This document shows, piece by piece, positions 6,998 to 16,870 of a stretch of DNA of 42,738 nucleotides (position 1 is its first letter; every line of letters begins with the position of its first letter). Source of the stretch: Pseudomonadota bacterium (GTDB lineage: Bacteria > Desulfobacterota > Binatia > UBA1149); the NCBI GenBank assembly GCA_014382245.1, contig JACNKC010000091.1, positions 1 to 42,738 on the forward strand, given 5' to 3'. Under the pieces are notes generated by a model. It searched no databases, was not told where the DNA came from, and saw only the letters and a list, made by a program, of their open reading frames with translations. The translations under genes and the position numbers were made by a program.

Positions 6998-7672
6998 CTA
7001 CCCCAGCCCTACCAGGAAACTCAGCAACTCGATGATACCAAACACCATCGGTCCAAGAACTATACTCAGAGTACCAGTAGCGAGCAGGCCGAACACGACC
7101 AGGAAGCCGAAGGGCTCCAGCCTTGCCAGGGCCGCAGCCGGACCAGCCGGCAGCAGGCCGACGGCCACCCTGCCACCATCCAACGGTGGGATCGGGAGAA
7201 GGTTGAACACTCCCAACACTACGTTTATCAGAATGCTGCGCTGGGCCATGATCGCCAGCGGCCTGGCCATGGCAAAAGATTGGTCATTGAGTGCGAACCC
7301 GTCGTCGGCGCGCCCGACGAGGACAGCCAGGAGCACAGCGCTGAGGGCGGCGAGGGCGAAGTTCATGGCCGGGCCGGCGGCGGCAACGTAGACCATGTCG
7401 CGGGCAGGGTTGCGCAGGCGCTGCCAGGAAATCGGCACCGGCTTGGCATAACCGAACAAAAACGGTGACCCGATCGCAAACAGCATAGCCGGCATGAGCA
7501 CCGTACCCACCGGGTCTATGTGGGCCAGGGGGTTCAGCGTCAGCCTCCCCATGCGGGAGGCTGTATCGTCCCCGTACTTAAGCGCTACCCGGCCATGGGC
7601 ATACTCGTGGCACACCACTGAAAAAAGTACCGGAAGCACCCACAGGGCGGCGTCTGCAACATCAAAGTTCAT
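6998..7672 (-). CDS. Site-2 protease-like membrane metalloprotease (M50)
   Basis: An integral membrane zinc protease of the M50/S2P family. The zinc-binding HEYAH is at residues 22-26 within the first transmembrane helix, and the third ligand Asp165 is in NLLPIPPLDGG. Further hydrophobic segments lie at about 52-75, 95-120, 145-165 and 190-222. There is no PDZ domain, so it is a short rhomboid-neighbour type (224 residues), different from RseP. Its substrate is unknown. Similar genes often sit next to trpS and scpA in delta-proteobacteria, which I recall rather than compare. It follows the xer gene by 39 bp and precedes trpS by 5 bp. Confidence 0.88.
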   Translation of the reverse strand: MNFDVADAALWVLPVLFSVVCHEYAHGRVALKYGDDTASRMGRLTLNPLAHIDPVGTVLMPAMLFAIGSPFLFGYAKPVPISWQRLRNPARDMVYVAAAGPAMNFALAALSAVLLAVLVGRADDGFALNDQSFAMARPLAIMAQRSILINVVLGVFNLLPIPPLDGGRVAVGLLPAGPAAALARLEPFGFLVVFGLLATGTLSIVLGPMVFGIIELLSFLVGLG

Positions 7673-7711
7673 CCGCTGAAGAGGACGCCATAATGGCCCA
7701 ACGAGGGGCGG

Positions 7712-8665
7712 TTACAAGCCACGCTCGTGGCGTTTACCCGACCTTGGGTGATGTTTTTCATGAACCTCTCTTAATCGACGGCCGGCCACGTGGGTGTATA
7801 CCTGCGTGGTAGAGAGATCCGCGTGGCCCAACATCATCTGCACAGACCTCAGGTCGGCCCCGCCCTCGAGCAGGTGGGTCGCGAAACTGTGGCGCAACAG
7901 GTGGGGCCGCACCGCCGCCACGCCGGCGCGCAAGGCCACGGCCTTGAAACGTTTCCACAAGGCCTGGCGGCTGACCGAACCACTCTTGCGTCCGGGAAAA
8001 ACGTAGCGCGAGTCGCCGGCCACAGTGAGATAGCGTTGCAGTGCCCCTACTGCCTCCGATCCCATGGGAACCGACCGCTGCTTGGCTCCCTTGCCGGTCA
8101 CGGTCACTACGCCCCGCGAAAGGTCGACGCCCGCCTTCTGCAGCCCGGCCAGTTCCGAAACCCGCAGACCACAGCCATAGGCGAGCTCGAGCATGACCCG
8201 GTCACGCAGCGACAAGAGATCCTCGCCCGCGGTCTCCGCCAGCAACCGGTTAACGTCAGCCACGGTCAAGGGCCGGGGCAAGGTAGACGTTTTCTTTGCC
8301 GGCGAAAGATCACGGATAGGGTTGCGCTCGAGCCAGCCCTCGGCCGACAGGTAAGCAAACAAGCCCCGCAAGGCCGACAGGGCCCGGTTGCGGGACGATG
8401 CTGCGCTGCCCCTTCTCGACATACGCTCGAGGTGAGCCACCGCGTCTTCGCGGGTGACGCCGGCCGCGTCACCCGTGGCTCCTTCGCGCAGGCCTGACAG
8501 GAAAGCCCGTAGGTCGCGCGAGTAGGCTTCCACCGTGTTTGTCGCCAGCCCCTTCTCAGCTGCCAGATGATCCACGTACATATCAACCGCCGTATCCAGC
8601 GCGATCGGGTTCGATCGGCGGACAGGCTCACGGGCTTGCGCAGGGGACGGAGGCCGGGTTCTCAC
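7712..8665 (-). CDS. xerD: Tyrosine recombinase XerC/XerD
   Basis: A site-specific recombinase that resolves chromosome dimers at dif, with FtsK. All catalytic residues are present: Arg168 (GLRVSEL), Lys192 (TGKGAKQR), His255 and Arg258 (HLLRHSFATHL), His281 (LGHADLSTTQ), and the nucleophile Tyr290. The N-terminal SAM-like domain spans about 22-110. The GTG start at 8665 overlaps the glnD stop in GTGA. It carries about 20 extra N-terminal residues, so a later start is possible. XerC and XerD cannot be told apart from sequence alone; xerD is the choice by position. No phage genes surround it. Confidence 0.88.
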   Translation of the reverse strand: MRTRPPSPAQAREPVRRSNPIALDTAVDMYVDHLAAEKGLATNTVEAYSRDLRAFLSGLREGATGDAAGVTREDAVAHLERMSRRGSAASSRNRALSALRGLFAYLSAEGWLERNPIRDLSPAKKTSTLPRPLTVADVNRLLAETAGEDLLSLRDRVMLELAYGCGLRVSELAGLQKAGVDLSRGVVTVTGKGAKQRSVPMGSEAVGALQRYLTVAGDSRYVFPGRKSGSVSRQALWKRFKAVALRAGVAAVRPHLLRHSFATHLLEGGADLRSVQMMLGHADLSTTQVYTHVAGRRLREVHEKHHPRSGKRHERGL

Positions 8666-11439
8666 GATGCTCTCCTCTCTCCGCCCGACCCCTGCTGCTG
8701 GCCAACAGCCCCTCCCTGGGCGGCCACCAATACCGCCGAGCGAAGAGATTCAAGGCGGCCCTTGTCGAGAATCTTTCGGCCATCGATATCGGTCACGTAG
8801 AACACATCACGGGCCTGCAAGGCGTAGTTGGACACGCGTGCCAGGTGGACGGTCAGGCCCAGTTGCTGGAAGGTCGCCGCCAGGCGATAGAGCAGGCCGA
8901 ACCGGTCAGCGGCATACACGTCGATGACCGTGTGGTCTCTTGAAACGTCGTTGTCCAGTTCAACCCGCTCGATGGCTCGCCCCCCCGCCGACCCGGGCCG
9001 AACGGGCCGCTTCAACCCGGCGGCAACGAGCTTGCCCACATCGGCCTGTTGCTTAAGCACCGAATCAAGGTCTGCGCGAACTTTTTTCCAGGTGGCCGGG
9101 TCCATGGCCGTCGGCAACAATTTTTCTTCGACTTCGCAGGCAGGGTCGGGCTCGGGTTCTTCGTGGTCGAGTTGAAAGGCGTCGAGCGCGACTCTTTCCG
9201 CTGACGTCGCTATGCGGGCGCCAACCACGCTCAGACCCGCGGCTGAAAGCACACCGGCAATACTCGCAAACAAGCCAGGGCGGTCGGGGGTACAGACCGT
9301 GAATTCGGTGAGCTCGCGTTCCGGAAAGTGCACCACCCCGGACCGAAAAGCCGCCCCGCCCTTCTGCTCGTACATCAGCCAGTGATCGTAAATCGTCTCC
9401 TCGGGGGTAGAGAGCAGGTAGGACTGGGGCATGGTCGAGAGAAAATGTTCGACACTCTCGCGCTCGGGACCGGGCACCGCCCGTGCAGCCACCCGTTGGC
9501 AGCTGCGCCCAACGCGCGCTTCGGCGTCGTTCTCAGACGCCAGCCCCTTGTCCATCACGTCCACAGCCCGCATGTACAGTTCGGCGAGCAGGTTGTCTTT
9601 CCAGCTCGTCCAGACCTTGGGTCCCACGGCCTTCATGTCGGCAAATGTCACCAGGTAGAGGTCGCGCAGGAGTTTTCTCGAACCCACCTGGGCCACGAAT
9701 TCGCCCACAAGGTCAGGGTCTCCCACGTCACGGTGCTGGGCGAGGTCTGACATCAACAAGTGATTTCTCACGAGAAACTGCAGCGTGTCTGATTGGTCCT
9801 GGTTGAGACCCAAGCGCTCGGCAATGCCCACCACCATCCTCGCGCCGCGTTCGTCGTGGTCGGAACCGTAGCCCTTGCCGGCGTCGTGGAACATCATGGC
9901 GAGGTAGAGAATGGACGGGTCATCGCAAGACCTCATCGCACCGGTCAACAAGGGGCTGAGTTCTTCGTACTCCCCGTCGCGCAGCAGTTCGAGTTCCCGG
10001 ACACCCATCAAGGAATGCTCGTCTACCGTGTAGACGTGGTAGTAGTCCCGTTGCACCATGCAGAAGAGCCGGCCGAATTCAGGCAGTAGTTTTCCCAGCA
10101 CTCCCACCGAATTCATCTCGGCCAGGGTGTCGTAGACCCGTTCTTCCCAGTGCAACACGTCGAGAAACGCGTCATAAGAACCGGCCGGCGGACCGGCGTC
10201 GCCTGCCAGCCGCTCGAGCCTGCGCCTTACAGCCATCCTGCCGGAGGAAGACAGCGTAACCCCCTTACGCTGAGCAATATGAAACACCCGCACCAGGTTG
10301 AGGGGGTCAGCGTCGAGTATTGACTCCTCCAGGACCAGGCGGTCACCCGACACCGTCACCCCGCGTTCGACTCGCCTGCGAACAAGGCGCTCGACCAGTC
10401 CCGGTTTTTCGTCCACGGCCGTCGTGCGGTCAATGATGTCGTCGGTGGTGCGCGCTATCAGCGCCGCGTGCCCGTAGTAGTCTCGCATGAAGAGGTCGGC
10501 GGGGCTGTTGTTGTCATCCCCCTTGTAGCCAAAGCGTTCGGCCACCTGCTCCTGCAATTCAAAGCCCATCTTGTCCTGCTTGTGTCCCGACAGGAAGTGC
10601 AGGCTGTGGCGCACCCGGAGCAGAAATTCGCGGCCCGCAAGGAGGCCTTCAAGTTCATCTGCCGAAAGTATCCCTCGCTCTTCCATGTCCTCAAATGACA
10701 ACACGCCCCTCAGCGTACGGGTGATCCACAGCAGGGTGTGAAGATCGCGGCAGCCCCCACGGCCCTCCTTGATGTCGGGCTCGAGCATGAACACCGACCC
10801 GCCCGTGCGCACGTGGCGGGCTTCGTTCTCCCTTCGCTTGGCCTCGATGAAGGAACCGACGTCGCGCTGGGTGAGAACGTCCTGCACAGCCTCGGTAAAC
10901 TGGGCGCCCAGCTCGGTGCTGCCACTCACAAAGCGACCGTCCAGCAAGGCGGTGCGTATCGTCAGGTCACCCCCAGCCAGGCGCACACATTCACCGCAGT
11001 TTCGCACCGCGTGCCCGACCTGCAACCCGGCGTCCCACATGGAATACAGCAGCGTCTCGGTGACGGTTTCAACGTAGGCGTCTACACGGCTGCCGTACAG
11101 GACCAACAGGTCAACGTCCGAGCCAGGACACATCTCGCTGCGCCCATAACCACCCTGGGCAATAACCGCACAGCTGCGGGTACCACGGCCATAACGACGA
11201 GCGTAACGCGCAGTGGCGGCCTCGAAAAGAAAGCGCGCGAGGTTATCGATGGCCGTGGCGTAGCGAGTCGCGGTGTCTACACCGGACGCGCCGCCCCAGT
11301 GGTCAACTTCAAGCTCCTCTCGCACCGCGTGGACATAGTTCCTGGCTATATCCGATAGCTTTTCCTTCACAGCCAATGGCGAAGGCAGGAGCGTAGTGCG
11401 TCCCGGAGAAGCGGATGTCTCGTTTGAATTATCCGGCAC
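8662..11439 (-). CDS. glnD: Bifunctional uridylyltransferase/uridylyl-removing enzyme GlnD
   Basis: GlnD senses glutamine and adds or removes UMP on PII proteins, so it controls glutamine synthetase and nitrogen regulation. The nucleotidyltransferase motif GGYGRSEMCPGSDVDLL is at 96-112, with the PII-uridylyltransferase helical domain after it. The HD phosphohydrolase has His518-Asp519 (MFHDAGKGYGSDHDE). Two ACT domains lie at about 706-785 and 834-905, with the glutamine-binding loops PDRPGLF and ADRFGLL. The length of 925 is within the family range. The GTG start follows an in-frame stop and lies 16 bp after the amidase gene; no good ribosome site is seen. No glnB, glnA or amtB is in the window. 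Confidence 0.95.
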   Translation of the reverse strand: MPDNSNETSASPGRTTLLPSPLAVKEKLSDIARNYVHAVREELEVDHWGGASGVDTATRYATAIDNLARFLFEAATARYARRYGRGTRSCAVIAQGGYGRSEMCPGSDVDLLVLYGSRVDAYVETVTETLLYSMWDAGLQVGHAVRNCGECVRLAGGDLTIRTALLDGRFVSGSTELGAQFTEAVQDVLTQRDVGSFIEAKRRENEARHVRTGGSVFMLEPDIKEGRGGCRDLHTLLWITRTLRGVLSFEDMEERGILSADELEGLLAGREFLLRVRHSLHFLSGHKQDKMGFELQEQVAERFGYKGDDNNSPADLFMRDYYGHAALIARTTDDIIDRTTAVDEKPGLVERLVRRRVERGVTVSGDRLVLEESILDADPLNLVRVFHIAQRKGVTLSSSGRMAVRRRLERLAGDAGPPAGSYDAFLDVLHWEERVYDTLAEMNSVGVLGKLLPEFGRLFCMVQRDYYHVYTVDEHSLMGVRELELLRDGEYEELSPLLTGAMRSCDDPSILYLAMMFHDAGKGYGSDHDERGARMVVGIAERLGLNQDQSDTLQFLVRNHLLMSDLAQHRDVGDPDLVGEFVAQVGSRKLLRDLYLVTFADMKAVGPKVWTSWKDNLLAELYMRAVDVMDKGLASENDAEARVGRSCQRVAARAVPGPERESVEHFLSTMPQSYLLSTPEETIYDHWLMYEQKGGAAFRSGVVHFPERELTEFTVCTPDRPGLFASIAGVLSAAGLSVVGARIATSAERVALDAFQLDHEEPEPDPACEVEEKLLPTAMDPATWKKVRADLDSVLKQQADVGKLVAAGLKRPVRPGSAGGRAIERVELDNDVSRDHTVIDVYAADRFGLLYRLAATFQQLGLTVHLARVSNYALQARDVFYVTDIDGRKILDKGRLESLRSAVLVAAQGGAVGQQQGSGGERRAS

Positions 11440-11455
11440 GATTTATGATCGAATG

Positions 11456-12703
11456 CTAGCGCAGACTGGCAACCCTTTCATCAGACAGGTACTCGCGGAG
11501 GCCATCGTAGATGCCCTCCGCCAGCATCTGCCGGTACACCGCGGCACCCAGGCGCGGCCCCTCGGTCTTGTGAGAAAGGAACCCCACCTCGATCAGTGCG
11601 CAGGGCATGAAGACACCGTCGAGAACAAGAAACGGCCCCTTCTTCACGCCCAGGGAGTGAATGGTGCCGTAGTGGCGACCGAGATTGCGCAACACGCTCG
11701 ACTGCAAGGCACCCGCGAGAACCACCGACTCGGCTTCCTTTCCGGTCTGAACGAGATCGGACAGTATGTACTTGAGGTCCGTATCCGCCCCCGAAACGTC
11801 GTCTTTTATCAGCTGCCCCACGCCGTTCTCCGCCTTGGCGAGCCTCAGGATCGCCCGGTTGTTCGAGTTGTCGAGCGTGTAAGTCTCCACCCCGTGCAGG
11901 CCCGTGGTGGTGCTGGAATTCGCGTGTATAGAGACAAAGAGGTCGGCCTTGCGGCCGTTGGCAAAATCCTTTCGCCCCTCCAGGGACACAAAACGGTCGT
12001 CGTTCCTGGTCAGTGTCACCTCGGCAACGCCGTTACGAACGAGCAGGTCCCTTACCCGGCGCGAAATATCGAGAGTAACTTCTTTCTCCCGCATGCCGAA
12101 GTTTCCAAGAGCACCCGGATCGCGACCGCCATGGCCGGGGTCCAGCACAATATGAACCTTGCGCTTATTCGCGACCAGCTTAGGCGGATTGCTGACCAGC
12201 GGTGCCGGGGTCGCGGCCGCGACAGAAGCTTGGACGGCTGGAGCTGGAGACCCCGCTCCGGGTTCTGCCTGCAAGTCGATGTACACCCGCGCGGGCGAAC
12301 CGGCTGCCGAGCGCAAGGAGCCCACCGTGACCTTGACCGGCATCTTCAAATCAATGACAACGCGTGCGGTGTCATTGCTGAACTGGGCGGCCCGTATCCG
12401 GCTCACCCGCACATCGGCCGCTACCCGTGAAGTGTCAATGGCGTTGCCGTTGGAGACCCCCTCCAGGTCAACGTACACCCTGAACGGCCAGCGTCCCTTG
12501 CTGTCCGGTCGCAGCGTGGCGTAAGTGAAATCGACCGAGGAACTGAGGTCTATGACCACCCGGGTAGAGTCTGCGGTCGAGGCCGAACGCACCCGCTCTA
12601 CGCCCGCCGCTGCCGCCGGCGCAGCCCACGCCACCACCAGCCAGCCCGCCAGGACCAACGCGAGTACACTGCCCTTACCCCTCGTCAACACAGCCACCAG
12701 CAC
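11456..12703 (-). CDS. amiC: N-acetylmuramoyl-L-alanine amidase (AmiC-like)
   Basis: A periplasmic zinc amidase that cleaves the bond between N-acetylmuramic acid and L-alanine during cell separation. A signal peptide covers about residues 1-33 (LALVLAGWLVVAWAAPAAAA). An AMIN domain spans about 36-145, apparently in two strand-rich repeats (VVIDLSS... and VVIDLKMPV...). Amidase_3 spans about 185-405, with zinc ligands in LDPGHGG and VSIHAN, and the catalytic Glu in ALIEVGFLSH. GTG at 12703 is the longest start; other GTG codons follow closely, so the exact start is uncertain. It sits 12 bp after mutS. Confidence 0.93.
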   Translation of the reverse strand: MLVAVLTRGKGSVLALVLAGWLVVAWAAPAAAAGVERVRSASTADSTRVVIDLSSSVDFTYATLRPDSKGRWPFRVYVDLEGVSNGNAIDTSRVAADVRVSRIRAAQFSNDTARVVIDLKMPVKVTVGSLRSAAGSPARVYIDLQAEPGAGSPAPAVQASVAAATPAPLVSNPPKLVANKRKVHIVLDPGHGGRDPGALGNFGMREKEVTLDISRRVRDLLVRNGVAEVTLTRNDDRFVSLEGRKDFANGRKADLFVSIHANSSTTTGLHGVETYTLDNSNNRAILRLAKAENGVGQLIKDDVSGADTDLKYILSDLVQTGKEAESVVLAGALQSSVLRNLGRHYGTIHSLGVKKGPFLVLDGVFMPCALIEVGFLSHKTEGPRLGAAVYRQMLAEGIYDGLREYLSDERVASLR

Positions 12704-12715
12704 CCAAGCCGTCCA

Positions 12716-15274
12716 TTATTCCCTGTTTCGGTACCCCCGGACAAGTCCCGCGAGTATTTTCAGTGCCTCCAACGGACTTATTGTGTCGGTGTCGAGATCG
12801 GAAAGTTCGCGTAGTAACTCATCATTCTCGTCCGTTACGGCTGCCACGGGGGGCTGGGTAAACAAGCCCAGCTGCGCCTGCTGCAAGGCAGCCAACGGCC
12901 CCTCGCCGGTTTCAAAACCGTCGAGAATTTCGCGGGCCCGGTCAGTGACTTCTACCGGCAGCCCGGCCAGCCTGCCAACCTCGATGCCGTAACTACCACT
13001 CGCCGCCCCCGCGACGATGCGGTAAAGGAACACCACCTCGCCCTTGTGCCTGCGCACGGCGACCGAGTAGTTGGCGACCGCGTCGTGTTCGCCCGCGAGG
13101 GCAGCCAGCTCGTGGTAGTGAGTAGCGAACAGTGTCTTGACGCCTTTCCTGACCATCTCTTCGGCCACCGCCCAGGCAATGGAAATACCATCAAAGGTAG
13201 AAGTACCGCGGCCGATCTCGTCCAACACTACCAAGCTGCGGTCAGTCATGTTGTCGAGTATCGCGGCGGTCTCGGTCATCTCGACCATGAAGGTTGACCT
13301 ACCTCCGCCGAGATCGTCGCTGGCCCCGATCCTCGTAAAAATCCTGTCGACCAGGGGCACCCGTGCCGAAGCGGCCGGTACATAGCACCCACAGTGAGCC
13401 ATGAGAGTCAGCAGGGCCACCTGTCGCAGGTATGTCGACTTACCCGCCATGTTGGGACCGGTGATAACCATTAGAGCCGTCTCGCCGCCGAGCCTGCAAT
13501 CGTTGGCGACAAACGGCGCCGCGCAGGAATTCTCGACCACGGGGTGACGACCATCCTGGATGCTCAGCTCTCTGCCCTGGTGCAGCTCCGGCCTGCAGTA
13601 AGATTTGCGATGAGCGACTTCCGCGAATCCAGCGAGCGCGTCGATAACGGCTACGCTACGGGCGCAGGCCGACAGGCCAGCCAGCGCGGCGTCGAGTTCG
13701 TTTATGAGCTCTTCGAAGAGGTGAGCTTCGAGCCGCTGCGCTCGCTCCTCTGCCCCGAGGACCTCGGCCTCCCGCTCTTTCAACTCCGGGGTGACGTAGC
13801 GCTCAGCGTTGGCTAGGGTCTGCTTGCGTTCGTAGTTGCCGGGCACCCTGTCCTGGTTGGCGCGGCTCACCTCCAGGTAGTACCCGAACACCCGGTTGTA
13901 GCCCACTTTCAAGCCATTGATACCCGTGCTTTCACGCTCACTTTTCTCAAACGCAGCGATCCAGCCCTTGCCGTCCCGGCTCACAGCGCGCAGACGGTCA
14001 ACCTCGTCATTGTAACCGTCACGTATGAACCCGCCCGCATTGGCAGCGGCGGCAACTTCGTCGGACAGCGCACGCCGCAACAACGCCACCACCCCGGAAT
14101 GCGAGTCCATCCCAGGCAGAGTATCCGCGAGAGCGTCGGGCAGCTGTCGGTCGCCAAGCAGGCTGGCGATCTTGGCCACTACCTCGAGTGAGGCCGCCAC
14201 TCGGAGCAGGTCACGGGGGCCAGCGGTGCGCGAGCCAAGCCGACCACACAGGCGCTCGAGGTCTCCCAGGCCCTTGAGGGTTTCGCGCAAAAGGTCGCGC
14301 AACGCGTAATCCTCGACAAACAACTCCACGCCGTCAAGACGGCGCCCGATATCCGCCAGGTTCCCCAGCGGTTGTTCCAACCACCTCGCGGTCAACCTCC
14401 TGCCCATGGCGGTGACAGAACCGTCGATCACCTCCAGCAGGGTACCGGCGCGTCCCCCGCCTTCGCGTGACCGAGTGAGTTCGAGGTTGCGGCGGGTCGC
14501 CACATCGAGAGCCACGCCGGCCGTAGGGTCACTATACCGCGCGGGCCGAAGGTGCCCGGTGTGGCCCGCCTGGCTGCGGTCGGCGTAAGCCAACAGCATC
14601 GCCGTAGCCGCCGCCGAGTCGCCCGGAAGCTCTCCAGCGCCGCTTGCAACAGCGGGGACTGCCGCGACTTCGGTTATCATGCAGCCCTCTACACCAAGGC
14701 CGGAAGTGTCCATGACACAGTTGTCTTCTACCAATACCTCGCTGGGTCCGACGGCAAACAGGGCATCCCTGAGGGGCTCGAGCCCTGACCCCCTGGTCGC
14801 CTCGAGTTCACCGGTCGAGAAGTCCATCCAGGCCAGCCCCCACGCCGATGTTTTGCCGTACACCGCCGCCAGAAAATTGGAGCTGTCGGTGCCGAGGCTG
14901 TCCTCGTCCAGGTTTGTACCCGGGCTGATGACCCTGCGTACTTCTCGTTTTACCGGGCCGGGGCTCGCGCCCGGCAGTTCGACCTGTTCACAAACAGCAA
15001 CCTTTACTCCCGCCTCCAGCAGCCGAGCGATGTAGGGCCGCGCCGAGTGATAGGGTATACCACACAAGGGGATAGGGTTGGGGTCGTTACGGTTGCGCGT
15101 GGTCAGGGTGATATCGAGTATAGACGCGGCGCGCTCGGCGTCATCGAAAAACATCTCGTAAAAATCCCCCAACCGAAAGAACAGGATCGCATCTTCGTGC
15201 CCCGCCTTGATCTCCAGGTACTGGCGCATGACGGGAGTCAATTTCACGTCGGTAGGAAGAGCGGCGGACGACAC
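12716..15274 (-). CDS. mutS: DNA mismatch repair protein MutS
   Basis: MutS binds mispaired bases and starts mismatch repair. The mismatch-reading F-x-E is Phe38-x-Glu40 (GDFYEMF). The ATPase has the P-loop GPNMAGKST near residue 610, the Walker B LVVLDEIGRGTSTFDG, and the helix-turn-helix dimer contact near the C-terminus (YGIEVGRLAGLP). The length of 852 is normal. The start GTG directly follows the stop of the VWA gene (TGAGTG). The partner MutL is also in the window, 12 kb away on the same strand but in another transcription unit. Confidence 0.97.
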   Translation of the reverse strand: MSSAALPTDVKLTPVMRQYLEIKAGHEDAILFFRLGDFYEMFFDDAERAASILDITLTTRNRNDPNPIPLCGIPYHSARPYIARLLEAGVKVAVCEQVELPGASPGPVKREVRRVISPGTNLDEDSLGTDSSNFLAAVYGKTSAWGLAWMDFSTGELEATRGSGLEPLRDALFAVGPSEVLVEDNCVMDTSGLGVEGCMITEVAAVPAVASGAGELPGDSAAATAMLLAYADRSQAGHTGHLRPARYSDPTAGVALDVATRRNLELTRSREGGGRAGTLLEVIDGSVTAMGRRLTARWLEQPLGNLADIGRRLDGVELFVEDYALRDLLRETLKGLGDLERLCGRLGSRTAGPRDLLRVAASLEVVAKIASLLGDRQLPDALADTLPGMDSHSGVVALLRRALSDEVAAAANAGGFIRDGYNDEVDRLRAVSRDGKGWIAAFEKSERESTGINGLKVGYNRVFGYYLEVSRANQDRVPGNYERKQTLANAERYVTPELKEREAEVLGAEERAQRLEAHLFEELINELDAALAGLSACARSVAVIDALAGFAEVAHRKSYCRPELHQGRELSIQDGRHPVVENSCAAPFVANDCRLGGETALMVITGPNMAGKSTYLRQVALLTLMAHCGCYVPAASARVPLVDRIFTRIGASDDLGGGRSTFMVEMTETAAILDNMTDRSLVVLDEIGRGTSTFDGISIAWAVAEEMVRKGVKTLFATHYHELAALAGEHDAVANYSVAVRRHKGEVVFLYRIVAGAASGSYGIEVGRLAGLPVEVTDRAREILDGFETGEGPLAALQQAQLGLFTQPPVAAVTDENDELLRELSDLDTDTISPLEALKILAGLVRGYRNRE

Positions 15275-16864
15275 TCAGAGAATCTTGCGACGGCGGCGCA
15301 CGTAGTCAACCAACAGGAATTTACCCAGCTGGTCGGGGGCCATGTAAAACGCCCTGCCCCGGTTGGCGGCCGTCATTTTCTCAACAAAAGCGCGTAGTGC
15401 CGGGCTGTCGTCGAGCATAAAGGTATTAAGGCGTATACCGCTGGCCGTAACCCGCCCGACCTCCTTCAGTGTCTCCTGGCTGGCCCGCGACGAGAGCCCC
15501 CCTTCGCCCAGTGGCCACTCGCAGAAGAGGCGCCCCGAGCGAAAATACGCGGTCGGCTGACCGTCGGTAATGATAATCATCTGTCGGCTTCCGGCCGTAC
15601 GCCCCATCAGGATCTCGCGTCCGAGGCGCAGCCCGTCCTGCAGGTTGGTAAACGGCTCGCCCATGTTCCAGCTGGTTTCAGGCAACCGCCCAGGATGCAG
15701 TTCCACCGCGCGGGTATAAAAGCCCACCACGGCAAAGAAGTCCTGGGGATGTTTCGTCCTGATCAGCGTCTCCATGGCCATGGCCACCCGGCGCGCTGCG
15801 GCAAAACGCCCCTGCCAGCTCATCGACCAACTCATATCGAGCAGCAGCACGGTAGCAGCCCTCGTGTCGCGCTCTCTCTCCACTACCTCGAGATCAACAG
15901 GGTGGAGACGCAGGGGCAGCCCGGGCGATCGCATCACCGTGTTGCGAAGCGAAGCCAACACGTCGAGATCGGCTGCTTCGTCAGGTTGCCAGGGCCTCGA
16001 GACCCCGGGCAAGGCCTCTCCGTGCCCCGGTCGTGTAGTACCGTGATTACCGTGGATGTCGCCGACGAGCTCTCGGTAGATCTCGCGAAGAGCCACCTGT
16101 CCCAACTTGCGAGCTCCCCTGCTGGTGAGCCGGGCCTGGCCCTCGTCGCCAGCTATATACCCGCCCTCGTGCAGCACCTGCATCACCTGGGCAAGCCGCT
16201 CCACGTCTTCGGCCGACTCCTCGCCGAGCAGTTTCTCAACTTTCTGCTTGTCGACGGCATTGAAGTCGCGACCGAAAAGCAGGTTCTTGAGATCCAGGAG
16301 GCCCTCGATTCGATCGAGGAACTCGAGCGCGCGTTCGTAGTCCAGAGAATCCGGGCCCTTGAACATCCTGCCACGGCCGCGGATAAACAACGCCAGCCGT
16401 GAAACATCGGCCAGCTGTTCAGTGAGTTGGTCAAAAATTGCCGAAGCATCGGCGTCGAGAAAACCGTAGCCACCAAGGCGTTCGATGGCCCCGTCTATGT
16501 CCGCCGGCACAGAACCGAGCAAAGACTGCCTCCGATTGGCGTCACGACTATCGTTGAGTGCGTCGGCAGCGGCTAGTTCCGATTCCAACACCCGGCGCAT
16601 GAGCTCGCGTTGACCGTCGAGCGCGTGGTCAAAATTAACCTCCGATTGAAGTTCGCGCAGGGCGTCGTCTATGCGTTCGAGCAACGCGTCCACGCCGGTG
16701 ACCTCGAGCCCCTTGTCGACAAAACCAGCCGACAGCATACGACTGAGCGCTTCGTTGAAGTCAGCCGATTCGTTAAAGAAACGGGAGATCTCCTGGAAAA
16801 CACCATCGGCATCCAGGCGTACCGACCCACCGGCCTGCCAGCGGGTGTAGAGCAATCGAGCCAC
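15275..16864 (-). CDS. VWA-domain protein, partner of a MoxR-like ATPase
   Basis: A 529-residue cytoplasmic protein. The C-terminal von Willebrand A domain (about 336-529) has a complete metal-binding site: Asp343-x-Ser345-x-Ser347, Thr406 (FTNLQDG) and Asp434 (ITDGQP). The N-terminal 300 residues are helical, charged and not recognised; they read FDHALDGQRELMRRVLESELAAADAL near residue 78. There is no signal peptide or membrane segment. The gene lies 6 bp after the AAA+ ATPase gene, so the pair likely works together, as in MoxR/VWA or Mg-chelatase D-type systems where the VWA protein presents a substrate or metal-site to the ATPase. The client is unknown. The mutS start follows its stop directly. 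Confidence 0.8.
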   Translation of the reverse strand: MARLLYTRWQAGGSVRLDADGVFQEISRFFNESADFNEALSRMLSAGFVDKGLEVTGVDALLERIDDALRELQSEVNFDHALDGQRELMRRVLESELAAADALNDSRDANRRQSLLGSVPADIDGAIERLGGYGFLDADASAIFDQLTEQLADVSRLALFIRGRGRMFKGPDSLDYERALEFLDRIEGLLDLKNLLFGRDFNAVDKQKVEKLLGEESAEDVERLAQVMQVLHEGGYIAGDEGQARLTSRGARKLGQVALREIYRELVGDIHGNHGTTRPGHGEALPGVSRPWQPDEAADLDVLASLRNTVMRSPGLPLRLHPVDLEVVERERDTRAATVLLLDMSWSMSWQGRFAAARRVAMAMETLIRTKHPQDFFAVVGFYTRAVELHPGRLPETSWNMGEPFTNLQDGLRLGREILMGRTAGSRQMIIITDGQPTAYFRSGRLFCEWPLGEGGLSSRASQETLKEVGRVTASGIRLNTFMLDDSPALRAFVEKMTAANRGRAFYMAPDQLGKFLLVDYVRRRRKIL

Positions 16865-16870
16865 CGCCGA

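Noticed and set aside
7712-8665. Integrase of a mobile element
   Set aside because: The protein fits XerC/D, overlaps glnD, and has no att sites, excisionase or phage genes nearby.
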